A stretch of DNA of 64,000 bases. It comes from Bizionia myxarmorum. Its GTDB lineage: Bacteria; Bacteroidota; Bacteroidia; Flavobacteriales; Flavobacteriaceae. The notes below the pieces were generated by a model. The model worked only from the letters and a program-made list of their open reading frames with translations. It was not told where the DNA came from and searched no databases. How positions within the stretch are numbered: position 1 is the stretch's first letter; every line of letters begins with the position of its first letter. Positions 37,450 through 46,026 of this stretch are shown piece after piece. Made by a program: the position numbers and the translations under genes. The stretch is from NCBI RefSeq assembly GCF_008086205.1, contig NZ_VSKK01000001.1:1302001-1366000 (forward strand), read 5' to 3'.

Positions 37450-38148
37450 ATGATAAAAAAAGTGCTTTTCTGTTTACTATTGCCGCTTATTGGAATAGCG
37501 CAACCAACTTTGGACCAAGCTGACAAATTGCTTCAACAAAAGCATTACAAACAGGCTGAAAACTTATTAAAACCCTTTGTTGCACAAAATAATTCCAGTA
37601 AAAGAGCTGTAGAATTATTGGGCGATACCTATGGCCATCAAGCTAATTGGGACGCTGCTATTACACAATATAAACAATTGGTAGCATTGGACCAAAATGA
37701 AGCCAACTACTATTATAAGTACGGCGGAGCTATGGGCATGAAGGCTTTGGAAGTAAATAAGTTTAGTGCTTTGTTGTTGATTGACGATATAGAAAAATCT
37801 TTTTTAAAGGCTGCGGAATTAGATAGTAAACATATTAATACCCGATGGGCTTTAGTGGAATTATACATGAAATTACCCGCAATTGTTGGGGGTAGTATTA
37901 AGAAATCATTGAAATATGCCGATGAATTGGAAGGCATTTCAAAAGTGGATGGTTATTTGGCCAAAGGCACTATTTATGAATACGATAAAAAGCCTGATTT
38001 AGCAGAAAAATATTATAAAATGGCTGTAAATATTGGCGGTTCTGTGACCTGTTATGAAAAGCTAGCTAGTTTTTACGAAAATCAAAACCAACCTGAAAAA
38101 GCACTTTTGGTTATGGAAGCCTCCAAAAAAAGCATTAATAAAATTTAA
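37450..38148 (+). CDS. TPR-repeat secreted/periplasmic protein
   Basis: The 232-residue protein has a short signal peptide (LFCLLLPLIGIAQ) and tetratricopeptide repeats throughout. Visible helical pairs are ADKLLQQKHYKQAENLLKPF, LGDTYGHQANWDAAITQYKQ, and YEYDKKPDLAEKYYKMAVNI. TPR arrays bind proteins; no catalytic motif is present. It is transcribed divergently from the alpha-2-macroglobulin gene and upstream of mpl, but the 253-bp gap before mpl with its repeat pair makes cotranscription uncertain. Confidence 0.8.
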   Translation: MIKKVLFCLLLPLIGIAQPTLDQADKLLQQKHYKQAENLLKPFVAQNNSSKRAVELLGDTYGHQANWDAAITQYKQLVALDQNEANYYYKYGGAMGMKALEVNKFSALLLIDDIEKSFLKAAELDSKHINTRWALVELYMKLPAIVGGSIKKSLKYADELEGISKVDGYLAKGTIYEYDKKPDLAEKYYKMAVNIGGSVTCYEKLASFYENQNQPEKALLVMEASKKSINKI

Positions 38149-38168
38149 TCTATTTTCAAAAAGGGCGA

Positions 38169-38225
38169 AACTCCGCAAATCTTCCCGCAACAATTTGTGT
38201 CAATCCTTGAAATTCGTATCAAAAA
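38169..38225 (+). repeat. diverged direct repeat, copy 1
   Basis: The unit starts AACTCCGCAAATCTTCCCGC and ends near TATCAAAAA. It is repeated 107 bp downstream at 38276-38333 with roughly ten differences by eye. It shares no similarity I can see with the flanking genes. Confidence 0.75.
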
Positions 38226-38275
38226 CAGTTTGCTTAAAAACTATCTATTCAAATTATTTTTTTCTCTTTAATATA

Positions 38276-38333
38276 AACTCCGTAAATCTTCCCGTAACAA
38301 TTTGGGTAAATCTATGAAATCCGTGTCTAAAAA
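38276..38333 (+). repeat. diverged direct repeat, copy 2
   Basis: The unit starts AACTCCGTAAATCTTCCCGT and ends near TGTCTAAAAA. A one-base gap is needed against copy 1. Similarity may continue weakly downstream (ATTCAAA followed by ATTA/AATT), suggesting a longer element. It could be one of the short dispersed repeats of flavobacterial genomes. Confidence 0.75.
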
Positions 38334-38401
38334 ATTACTGTATAATTATTAATTCAAACTAATTCCAATTCCTATCTTTACTTTTTATTCAGAATAACTC
38401 T

Positions 38402-39757
38402 ATGAACGTACATTTTATAGCCATAGGCGGAGCAGCCATGCACAATTTAGCCATTGCCTTACACAATAAAGGCTATCAGATAACAGGAAGTGATGATTCT
38501 ATTTTTGATCCATCAAAATCCCGTTTGAAAGCCAAAGGTTTACTTCCAGAAACATTAGGTTGGTTTCCAGAAAAAATTACATCTAGTTTAGATGCCATTG
38601 TTTTAGGCATGCACGCCAAAGCGGATAATCCGGAGTTGCTGAAAGCGCAAGAACTAGGTTTAAAAATATATAGTTATCCAGAATTTCTGTATGAACAATC
38701 CAAGAATAAAACGCGTGTGGTAATTGGTGGTAGTCACGGAAAAACGACTATTACTTCTATGATATTACACGTTATGCATTTTCATAATCGTGATGTAGAT
38801 TATATGGTTGGCGCACAATTGGAAGGTTTTGATGTTATGGTTAAACTGACGGACACCAATGATTTTATAGTTTTGGAAGGTGATGAATATTTAAGTTCAC
38901 CAATTGATAAGCGACCAAAATTTCATTTGTACAAACCTAATATTGCGTTGTTAAGCGGTATTGCTTGGGATCATATCAATGTATTTCCTACATATGATTT
39001 TTATGTGGAGCAATTCAAAATATTTGTAGACAGTATTGCTAATGGTGGCAGCATCACTTATAATGCTGAAGATACTGAAGTGGTTAAAGCAGTAGAGTCT
39101 TCTATCAATCCTATTCGGAAACTTCCTTATTATACGCCGGAATATACGGTTGAAAATGGTGAAACGTTTTTAGAAACACCTGAAGGGCCATTGCCGATAG
39201 AAATTTTTGGGAAACACAACTTAAACAATTTAGCAGGCGCCAAGTGGATTTGTCAGCATATGGGAATTGATGAAGACGATTTTTATGAAGCTATTGCGAC
39301 ATTTACAGGTGCGAGTAAGCGCTTGGAAAAAATTGCCGAAAGTAAAACAAGCGTGGCTTATAAAGATTTTGCGCATTCGCCTAGTAAAGTTTTGGCTACA
39401 ACGCAAGCTGTAAAAGCTCAATATATAGATAAGACATTAATTGCCTGCTTAGAATTGCATACCTATAGCAGCTTGAATGCCGATTTTTTAAAAGAATATA
39501 AAGGCGCTTTGGATGCTGCAGATGTTGCGGTAGTATTTTATTCTCCGGATGCCGTTGAAATTAAAAAATTAGATGCTGTTTCAAAAGAACAGATTGCCAA
39601 TGCATTTGAGCGTGACGATTTAATTATTTATACCAATCCTGATGAATTTAAAAGTTTCTTGTTTTCTCAAGACTTTACTAATAAAGCGTTGTTATTAATG
39701 AGTTCAGGAAATTATGGAGGATTGGATTTTGATGCGGTGAAGGATCTTTTGAACTAG
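38402..39757 (+). CDS. mpl: Mur ligase family protein, UDP-N-acetylmuramate:tripeptide ligase (Mpl)
   Basis: Mpl attaches the recycled tripeptide L-Ala-gamma-D-Glu-meso-DAP to UDP-MurNAc, saving cell-wall material. The 451-residue protein begins MNVHFIAIGGAAMHNLAIAL, the Rossmann-like N-terminus typical of Mpl rather than MurC. The ATP loop is VIGGSHGKTTITSM, followed by VLEGDEYLSSPID and FGKHNLNNLAGA in the Mur ligase core. The C-terminal domain has DFAHSPSKVLATTQA. MurC is expected in the dcw cluster elsewhere, which supports the Mpl assignment. Confidence 0.88.
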   Translation: MNVHFIAIGGAAMHNLAIALHNKGYQITGSDDSIFDPSKSRLKAKGLLPETLGWFPEKITSSLDAIVLGMHAKADNPELLKAQELGLKIYSYPEFLYEQSKNKTRVVIGGSHGKTTITSMILHVMHFHNRDVDYMVGAQLEGFDVMVKLTDTNDFIVLEGDEYLSSPIDKRPKFHLYKPNIALLSGIAWDHINVFPTYDFYVEQFKIFVDSIANGGSITYNAEDTEVVKAVESSINPIRKLPYYTPEYTVENGETFLETPEGPLPIEIFGKHNLNNLAGAKWICQHMGIDEDDFYEAIATFTGASKRLEKIAESKTSVAYKDFAHSPSKVLATTQAVKAQYIDKTLIACLELHTYSSLNADFLKEYKGALDAADVAVVFYSPDAVEIKKLDAVSKEQIANAFERDDLIIYTNPDEFKSFLFSQDFTNKALLLMSSGNYGGLDFDAVKDLLN

Positions 39758-39801
39758 AAAATGGCATAGAATAAAAGCAAATAATTAAATAACAATATCC
39801 A

Positions 39802-39816
39802 TATTTGCTAAATATA
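39802..39816. promoter_or_regulatory. inverted repeat upstream of the ParD-like gene
   Basis: The arms ATATTT and AAATAT flank GCT. ParD-type antitoxins usually repress their own promoter, so this could be an operator, but the arms are AT-rich and short. Confidence 0.25.
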
Positions 39817-39853
39817 GCCACTTTTAGTATATTTATAGTAAAGATAAGGAATT

Positions 39854-40087
39854 ATGAATGTTAGCTTAACCAAAAAACAGGAGGAATATATTGCAGAACA
39901 AATAGCTTCTGGAGATTTTCAAAATGCCAGTGAATTAGTTCGAGATGCCCTTCGGCTTCATGAAATTTACAGACATAAAATTATTGCAGATTTAAAAGCT
40001 GAAATCGAAAAAGGTTGGACTAGTGGCACTAGCAACCGTTCCGTAAAAGATATCATAGCTGATAAACAAAAACGAAAGGCTAGTTAA
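39854..40087 (+). CDS. type II toxin-antitoxin antitoxin, ParD-like
   Basis: This 77-residue protein matches the ParD/CC2985 antitoxin family: NVSLTKKQEEYIAEQIASGD forms the ribbon-helix-helix DNA-binding part, and NASELVRDALRLHEIYRHK its second helix. The C-terminal tail (KGWTSGTSNRSVKDIIADK) should wrap the toxin. Its stop codon is directly followed by the toxin ATG, the standard arrangement for a cotranscribed pair in which the antitoxin is made first. Confidence 0.88.
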   Translation: MNVSLTKKQEEYIAEQIASGDFQNASELVRDALRLHEIYRHKIIADLKAEIEKGWTSGTSNRSVKDIIADKQKRKAS

Positions 40088-40390
40088 ATGTCTAGTAAAA
40101 TAACGCATTACGAGCTTTCAAATACTGCTGATTTAGATATTGATTCTATATTTGATTATACTGAAAAGGAATATGGTTTCAATCAAGCTGTAGAATACCT
40201 TTTTAATTTAGAAGCGGTTTTTAATAGTTTGGTTTCCAATCCTGAGATAGGGAGAAAGCGAAACGAAATAAAAGATGGATTAATAAGTATTGTTGAGCAG
40301 CAACAAGTTATTTTTTATTATGTAATAGGAAATTACATACATGTTGTTAGAGTCTTGCATGGTAGTCGCGATTTACCGAAATATTTTTAA
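40088..40390 (+). CDS. type II toxin-antitoxin toxin, RelE/ParE family
   Basis: The 100-residue protein has the ParE fold signatures: HYELSNTADLDIDSIFDYT at the N-terminus, the helix hairpin NQAVEYLFNLEAVFNSL, NPEIGRKRNEIKDGL, and the C-terminal strand YIHVVRVLHGSRDLPKYF. ParE toxins poison DNA gyrase, whereas RelE relatives cut mRNA; the sequence favours the ParE side, and the ParD-like partner agrees. It begins one base after the antitoxin stop. Confidence 0.88.
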   Translation: MSSKITHYELSNTADLDIDSIFDYTEKEYGFNQAVEYLFNLEAVFNSLVSNPEIGRKRNEIKDGLISIVEQQQVIFYYVIGNYIHVVRVLHGSRDLPKYF

Positions 40391-40405
40391 ATACATAATT
40401 TATAG

Positions 40406-40933
40406 TTATAGGGCCCTTTTCAACTCATAAACAGCATTATCCAAATTATTTTCATCCTGTTTCTCTGTCAATAAATTAAACCCATTTCTTTTTAATAGGT
40501 TTTTAGAACGCGTATTCCTTTTATGGGTATAAGCTTCAATTGTATTTAAGTTTAGCGTATTAAATCCATAATTAACAACACTTTTTAAAGACTCATCCAT
40601 AATGCGTTTTCCTTGATGCGTGGCACTTAAATCATAACCAACTTCGGCTGTTTTTCTATCTTCAGAAAAGTTCCATAAACAAACACTTCCAACCATTTCA
40701 TCCGGATTGTTATGAGTTATGGCCCAATATAACATGTCGTTTTTATTAAAACCCTTTTCAATTTTCTCTATAAATTCGAAAGCTTTTTCTTTAGATTCGG
40801 CAGTAGATCTTTTAATAAATTTATTGATATCCTTATCGGATCGTAAATAAGAAATAGCCTCCCAGTCAGAGGTTCTTAAAAGTCGAAGTAGTAATCGTTC
40901 GGTTTGAATTTCTGGAAATGTGCTGAAGTTCAT
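40406..40933 (-). CDS. GNAT family N-acetyltransferase (RimJ/RimL-like)
   Basis: The 175-residue protein starts ERLLLRLLRTSDWEAISYL at residue 10, the RimJ/RimL-type acetyltransferase opening. The acetyl-CoA site is less canonical: AEVGYDLSATHQGKRIMDES takes the place of the usual glycine-rich loop. The C-terminal part, IEAYTHKRNTRSKNLLKRNG, is typical of the family. It should acetylate a protein N-terminus, an amino sugar or an antibiotic; the substrate is unknown. It is convergent with the ParE-type gene. Confidence 0.85.
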   Translation of the reverse strand: MNFSTFPEIQTERLLLRLLRTSDWEAISYLRSDKDINKFIKRSTAESKEKAFEFIEKIEKGFNKNDMLYWAITHNNPDEMVGSVCLWNFSEDRKTAEVGYDLSATHQGKRIMDESLKSVVNYGFNTLNLNTIEAYTHKRNTRSKNLLKRNGFNLLTEKQDENNLDNAVYELKRAL

Positions 40934-41087
40934 TTTAAAGTTTAAGAAATTAAATTAATAGATTCAAATATAAATATTTAAAATTTCAAAAGGCAATAAT
41001 CACAAATCTAAATCGTTAAAGCCATGTAAACCAATTAATAACATCGATTTTAATTGGCCTGTACTAACCATCTAATATGTATAAAAA

Positions 41088-41750
41088 ATGATACGTAATC
41101 TTCTAATTATTTTTATTTTAACAATAACGTATTCCTGCTCTTCAGATGATACCAATGTAGAACCAAGCATAGTGCCTGATGAAAATGAACAAGTTGATCC
41201 TGGTTTTTATGCCCTTCAAGTAGGCAATTCGTGGACTTATAAAAACTACAAACGTAATATTAATACGGAAGCTTATGATGACACGGGTGTGATAGACTCC
41301 GTGAGCATTGTTGGGACACAAGAATTTAATGGGAGTACCTATTTTAAATTTAGAAGAAATACTATCGGGAATGAGGCAAACATTACTTTTTGTAATCCTA
41401 ACGGCGAACATTTTGAATATTTAAGAGATTCGCTTGGCAATCTTGTGAATGAGCTTGGTGCTGTTAAATTCACCAATTCAAATTATAGCGAACGCCTTTT
41501 AAATACGGATTCTTGGGGAACTACTTATGAAACTTTAAATGCAGATGAAGCATCAATCACTGTGGAAGCCGGAGCATTTGATTGCGTGTTTTCACAACGA
41601 TATGCAAAATCAACAGAAGGTGAACAATTTCCTGGTTTAGATCATTTCTATTATGCGGAAGGAATTGGACTTATTTATGATACGACCTCATTTATTTCAA
41701 CGGCTCATCATAGCATTGAGCGCCGATTAGATACTTATTTTGTTCAATAA
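41088..41750 (+). CDS. unrecognised lipoprotein
   Basis: The 220-residue protein begins with a lipoprotein signal peptide (IIFILTITYSCSSDD, cysteine 17). A short acidic tether follows, then GFYALQVGNSWTYKNYKRN, a pattern seen in uncharacterised Bacteroidetes lipoproteins. Later features are EAGAFDCVFSQRYAKSTEG and LDHFYYAEGIGLIYDTTSF. I do not assign a function. It is convergent with the TraB/GumN gene, with 5 bp between stops. Confidence 0.65.
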   Translation: MIRNLLIIFILTITYSCSSDDTNVEPSIVPDENEQVDPGFYALQVGNSWTYKNYKRNINTEAYDDTGVIDSVSIVGTQEFNGSTYFKFRRNTIGNEANITFCNPNGEHFEYLRDSLGNLVNELGAVKFTNSNYSERLLNTDSWGTTYETLNADEASITVEAGAFDCVFSQRYAKSTEGEQFPGLDHFYYAEGIGLIYDTTSFISTAHHSIERRLDTYFVQ

Positions 41751-41755
41751 ATAAG

Positions 41756-42619
41756 CTAATCTCGAGAAGTTAACATAACAGATTCTACCAAAAAGCCTTG
41801 CTGTTTTAATTGTTCTAATAATCCGCAGCTGTTTCGTAAATGCGCGTAGCCAACGGCAATAAAACAGTTGTTTGTTTTTAGCAATTCAGGCAAGACGGCT
41901 AACCAGTTTTCATTTCGCTCTTTTATTAGAATACTTTCATCACATGGTTCATTAAAGCCATAGTCTAATTCAAATTTTCGGTATTTTTTGGCAAGTGCAC
42001 AGTAATCTACAGAGGGATTTTTAAGGGTAAGCAGATCAATGAGTTCTGAAATTACTTTTCGTTCTTGTTTCCAATTCGGATTTTTATTTTCTTTTGATAT
42101 CAACTTCAATTGTAAACTATCGGTTTCTAATCCTAAAACGCTAATATTGTGCGCTTTAGCAATGTGTAGTAAATAGTTATCAAAATGATCCCAAGTGTCT
42201 GTTGGTTTGACCGTTTCACATATAATTTTCTGAAATTCTTGCTGCAATTTCCAACGTAGTTCTATAGGTTGTAACTTATAAATGTCCACTTTCCAATTAG
42301 TGGTAATAGCTTGAAGTTTTTGTAAATCGCGTTTATTAAAATTTTTGTCAATGGCATTTGTCGCATCTCTAGCGTCAATAATTTCACGCGTACTATCAGC
42401 GTCATCAATAGACTCAAAGATTGCTAAATCTGATTTTAATATGGCTTCTTGAATTTGTGGAATACTATCTACAAAAGAATTACCAAACTGATGAAATGTT
42501 CCTACTATATAAGATGTTTTGTTATTGATAGTATCGCTTACTTTCCAAAGAATCGTGTTTTGGGCTCCCGCAAATAGACTTGAAAATACAAGCGTAAGTA
42601 GTAGTAGGTTTTTTTTCAT
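41756..42619 (-). CDS. TraB/GumN family protein
   Basis: The 287-residue protein has a signal peptide ending SLFAGAQ. The TraB/GumN signatures are present: SYIVGTFHQFGNSF at the N-terminus, DLAIFESIDDADS, and FIAVGYAHLRNSCGLLEQL at the C-terminus, giving the two conserved histidines. Related proteins fold like erythromycin-esterase/Tiki proteases; the activity of bacterial members is unsettled. It lies 16 bp downstream of the PaiB-like gene and probably shares its transcript. Confidence 0.85.
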   Translation of the reverse strand: MKKNLLLLTLVFSSLFAGAQNTILWKVSDTINNKTSYIVGTFHQFGNSFVDSIPQIQEAILKSDLAIFESIDDADSTREIIDARDATNAIDKNFNKRDLQKLQAITTNWKVDIYKLQPIELRWKLQQEFQKIICETVKPTDTWDHFDNYLLHIAKAHNISVLGLETDSLQLKLISKENKNPNWKQERKVISELIDLLTLKNPSVDYCALAKKYRKFELDYGFNEPCDESILIKERNENWLAVLPELLKTNNCFIAVGYAHLRNSCGLLEQLKQQGFLVESVMLTSRD

Positions 42620-42635
42620 AAGGAGTTTACTAAAA

Positions 42636-43226
42636 TTATAATATAGTATTTAAAAAGTCAGATAAATGTACCTGATTTCGTTGGATTAATTCATTTTTTG
42701 CTAACTCAAAATCTTCGGGATTTCTGTTTTGAGACATTTTAAATTTTCCCTCCCAATCTGTAATATTAATTTTAAAGCCCTTCACAAAAGGTATATATTT
42801 TTCCATATCAGGGTCATTATGGTTTAAGCGGTATTTATGGTCTGGTTGCTCCAAAAACTCTGTCATTTCTACCATACTTTGCTTGATACTTTCAGTATCT
42901 TTAATTTCAGAAACAATACCTTTTAAATGAACAGAAATATAATTCCAGGTTGGCAATTGTTTGGTTTTATAAATGCTGGGTGAAATATAACACTGCGGTC
43001 CAGAAAAAATAAGCGTTACTTTGTTATTGTTTTTAAGTAATTCTGCATGCGGATTATTCTGATCTAAATGTCCAACCAATTCATTGTTTTTATAAATTAG
43101 AGGCAGATGTGTAATAATAGGTTCGTTATTTAAAACCGATATAACGGTAGCTAAAGGATAGGTTTTAATAACCTGAATCATATTATTCTTATTCGTATCT
43201 TGATGGTGTTTGGATGGATAGCTCAA
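42636..43226 (-). CDS. FMN-binding negative regulator, PaiB-like
   Basis: This 196-residue protein has the PaiB pattern: SYPSKHHQDTNKNNMIQVIK, PLATVISVLNNEPIITHLPL, GHLDQNNPHAEL, YISPSIYKTKQLPTWNYISV and WEGKFKMSQNRNPED. The fold is an FMN-binding split barrel. Bacillus PaiB represses sporulation and degradative enzymes, but most homologues are untested. The start is TTG at 43226; the first ATG would remove the conserved YPSKHH segment. It is divergent from radC and upstream of the TraB/GumN gene. Confidence 0.85.
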   Translation of the reverse strand: MSYPSKHHQDTNKNNMIQVIKTYPLATVISVLNNEPIITHLPLIYKNNELVGHLDQNNPHAELLKNNNKVTLIFSGPQCYISPSIYKTKQLPTWNYISVHLKGIVSEIKDTESIKQSMVEMTEFLEQPDHKYRLNHNDPDMEKYIPFVKGFKINITDWEGKFKMSQNRNPEDFELAKNELIQRNQVHLSDFLNTIL

Positions 43227-43297
43227 AATAGGGATCCAGATATCTCTGGAAATATGTTTTAAGTTGATAATTAATGACTGTTGAAATTTACAATATT

Positions 43298-43305
43298 TAT
43301 CTTTA
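43298..43305 (+). promoter_or_regulatory. near-consensus -7 box for radC, possibly leaderless
   Basis: TATCTTTA differs from TAnnTTTG only in the last base. It ends 4 nt before the radC ATG at 43310, the same distance as at 19632/19637 and 48118/48113. Confidence 0.35.
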
Positions 43306-43309
43306 AACT

Positions 43310-44008
43310 ATGAGTGAAAAAGAATCTTCATTTTCCATTAAAAATTGGTCTCAAGATGATCAACCACGCGAAAAATTGCGCGATAAAGGTAAAGCCGTTT
43401 TAAGTGATGCGGAATTAGTAGCCATCATCATTGGATCCGGAAGTCGAAATGAAAGCGCTTTAGATTTATCTAAACGTATTTTAGCCAGTGTGGATAATAA
43501 CTTAAATCAATTAGGTAAATTAAGTTTAACGCAGCTTATGGCGTTTAAAGGAATAGGTGAAGCCAAAGCTATTTCTATTGCAGCTGCCATGGAATTAGGT
43601 AGAAGGCGTAGGGGAGAAGAAGCCTTGGAACGGAAACAAATTTCTTCTAGTTCGTCCGTTTTCGAACTTATGCAGCCTATAATTGGAGAACTTCCACATG
43701 AAGAATTTTGGATTATTTATTTAAATAATTCCAACAAGGTTATTCAAAAGCAACAATTAAGCAAAGGTGGAATCACCGGTACGTTGGTAGATGTGAGATT
43801 AGTGCTTAAAACGGCTTTAGAATTTGGTGCCGTCGGCCTTATTTTGGCTCATAACCATCCTTCCGGTACCTTAAAACCCAGTGAAGCGGATAAGCAAATT
43901 ACTCAAAAACTAAAAAAAGCGGGTGAAAGTTTAGATATTAAAGTTTTAGACCACATTATAGTAACGGAAAAGGCTTATTTTAGCTTTGCCGACGATAATT
44001 TACTTTAA
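43310..44008 (+). CDS. radC: RadC family JAB-domain protein
   Basis: The 232-residue protein has an N-terminal helix-hairpin-helix pair (LMAFKGIGEAKAISIAAAM) and a C-terminal JAB/MPN domain with the JAMM zinc motif in LAHNHPSGTLKPSEAD. The historical link to DNA repair is in doubt, and its biochemical role is unresolved. The next gene begins inside its stop codon (TAATG at 44006-44010), so the two are translationally coupled, followed by a third overlapping gene. Confidence 0.92.
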   Translation: MSEKESSFSIKNWSQDDQPREKLRDKGKAVLSDAELVAIIIGSGSRNESALDLSKRILASVDNNLNQLGKLSLTQLMAFKGIGEAKAISIAAAMELGRRRRGEEALERKQISSSSSVFELMQPIIGELPHEEFWIIYLNNSNKVIQKQQLSKGGITGTLVDVRLVLKTALEFGAVGLILAHNHPSGTLKPSEADKQITQKLKKAGESLDIKVLDHIIVTEKAYFSFADDNLL

Positions 44009-45309
44009 TGATCCTCATATACACGCACAACATTACGCCCAGAATTAAATACGCTTTTAAGCACATTTTTACGCGCGTTTTACAAATTCCTGTTTCTTTT
44101 ACAACAACTGTTGAAGATTTTATTTCGCATCATTCATTAAAAATATCCTATACCAAACAACCTCTAGGCAATGAATTGTTTATAAAAAGCAACGATTTAA
44201 TGTTTGAGCAAGGCTTATCGGATGTAGAGGTTCAAGTACACGATTGGGAAGAGACCAAATGCTTTTTTACCACCAACGAGAAAAGTTGCATTCCATATGA
44301 TTTGTTTGCCGCTACTTTTTATATGTTAAGTCGGTATGAAGAATATCTACCACATGTAAAGGATGAATATGGCCGGTTTACCGCTGGCGAAAGTTTAGCT
44401 TATGCACATGGTTTCTTGCACCAACCTGTTGTAGATATTTGGGCTTATAAATTCAAAAAAATTCTAGAAAAACAGTTTCCCGATTTTATATTTCCAACGA
44501 GAACATTTTCAGTAAAACCAATAATAGACGTACCATCAGCATATAGTTTTAAGGCTAAAGGTATGATGCGAACCGTTGGCGGAACACTTAAGGATATTTT
44601 AGGTTTAAAATTTCATAGAATATACACGCGGTACATGGTTTTGTTGGGACTAAAGCATGATCCAGATGATACTTTTAAATATATAATTAACAGACAAAAA
44701 CATTATAAAACAAAATTTCAATTTTTCTTTTTATTGGGTGATTATTCAACCTATGATAAAGGCGTAAATCCCCAGAAAAAAGAGTTTATATCGCTCATTA
44801 AACAAGTAGCAGATTATTGCAATGTGGGTTTAAAAGCGTCCTTTTTTGCTTTAGATAATATAGCGCTTTTAAGGAAAGAAAAGAAACGGATGGAATCCAT
44901 AGTAAACACCTCTCTAGTGGCATCGCGTCAATCTTTTTCAAAACTGAATTTACCTATGTCTTATAGGAATTTGGTGGAGTTAGAAATTTTAGAAGATTAT
45001 ACTATGGGTTATGTCAATCAACTTGGTTTTCGTGCCGGAACGTGTACGCCATTTTTCTTCTATGATTTAGATTTTGAAATACAAACACCTTTAAAAATAA
45101 CAGGATATCATGTTTTAGATTATACACTTCTAAAACATAATTCCTTACTAGATAAAAAAGAAGCGCTTCAGCGTGTCATTAATCAAGTGAAGGACGTTAA
45201 TGGTGAATTTGTATCGGTTTTTCACAATTATACCTTTAGTGATATAGAAAGATGGAATGGTTTTAAGGAATTATTTAATATGATATTGGATGCAGGAAAT
45301 GAAGATTAA
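44008..45309 (+). CDS. polysaccharide deacetylase-like protein (DUF7033 type)
   Basis: This 433-residue protein resembles the Bacteroidetes group annotated as polysaccharide deacetylase family/DUF7033. Visible features are YDLFAATFYMLSRYEEYLPH, DEYGRFTAGESLAYAHGFL, KPIIDVPSAYSFKAKG where a catalytic aspartate region is expected, and FRAGTCTPFFFYDLDFE. There is no signal peptide. The function is not established and the deacetylase fold is inferred from family resemblance. It overlaps radC by one base and its end overlaps the HAD gene by 11 bp. Confidence 0.6.
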   Translation: MILIYTHNITPRIKYAFKHIFTRVLQIPVSFTTTVEDFISHHSLKISYTKQPLGNELFIKSNDLMFEQGLSDVEVQVHDWEETKCFFTTNEKSCIPYDLFAATFYMLSRYEEYLPHVKDEYGRFTAGESLAYAHGFLHQPVVDIWAYKFKKILEKQFPDFIFPTRTFSVKPIIDVPSAYSFKAKGMMRTVGGTLKDILGLKFHRIYTRYMVLLGLKHDPDDTFKYIINRQKHYKTKFQFFFLLGDYSTYDKGVNPQKKEFISLIKQVADYCNVGLKASFFALDNIALLRKEKKRMESIVNTSLVASRQSFSKLNLPMSYRNLVELEILEDYTMGYVNQLGFRAGTCTPFFFYDLDFEIQTPLKITGYHVLDYTLLKHNSLLDKKEALQRVINQVKDVNGEFVSVFHNYTFSDIERWNGFKELFNMILDAGNED

Positions 45310-45988
45310 AGGGATAACAGATGTTTTTTTCGATTTAGACCACACGCTATGGGATTTTGATAAAAATTCAGCATTAACATTTGATAAAATTTTTAAAACC
45401 CATCAAATCTCAATTAATATAGTTGATTTTTTAAAAGTTTATGAACCCATAAATTTAAGGTATTGGAAACTTTATAGAGATGATCAAATTGATAAAGAAT
45501 CTTTGAGATATAGACGGTTAAAAGAAAGTTTTGACGCCGTTCAAACTTCAGTTTCTGATGAGGTAATTAATAAATTAGCTGAAGATTATATAGTAAGTTT
45601 GCCCACTTTCAATCATTTGTTTGAAGGGACTTTAGATTTGTTGGAATATCTAAAACCAAATTATCGTTTACATATAATAACCAATGGTTTTCAAGAAGCG
45701 CAAGATAAAAAAATGCAGCAAAGTAAAATTTCTGAATATTTTACTACGGTTACCAATTCGGAATTAGCGGGAGTTAAAAAACCAAACCCCATCATATTTG
45801 ATTTCGCATTAAATAGTGCCACAACGGTAAAAACGAAAAGTTTAATGATTGGCGATAATATGGAAGCTGATGTTTTGGGTGCTTTGAATTACGGTATGGA
45901 TGCCATTTGTTTTAACTATCATGGTTCGAAAATTGATGAACACATAAAACAAGTTACAAATTTGCTAGAATTGAAAAGCTATTTGTAA
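45299..45988 (+). CDS. HAD-family hydrolase, YjjG type (pyrimidine 5'-nucleotidase-like)
   Basis: The 229-residue protein begins MKIKGITDVFFDLDHTLWDF, with HAD motif I (DLDHT). Motif II is in HIITNGFQ, the lysine in AGVKKPNPIIFD, and motif IV in MIGDNMEADVLGA. The combination matches YjjG, which dephosphorylates non-canonical and normal pyrimidine monophosphates and helps clean the nucleotide pool. The ATG at 45299 is preferred to that at 45290; both lie inside the previous gene, so it is coupled to it. Confidence 0.88.
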   Translation: MKIKGITDVFFDLDHTLWDFDKNSALTFDKIFKTHQISINIVDFLKVYEPINLRYWKLYRDDQIDKESLRYRRLKESFDAVQTSVSDEVINKLAEDYIVSLPTFNHLFEGTLDLLEYLKPNYRLHIITNGFQEAQDKKMQQSKISEYFTTVTNSELAGVKKPNPIIFDFALNSATTVKTKSLMIGDNMEADVLGALNYGMDAICFNYHGSKIDEHIKQVTNLLELKSYL

Positions 45989-46026
45989 TTTTACAGTATA
46001 TTTATTTGATAATATATAATGGAATC

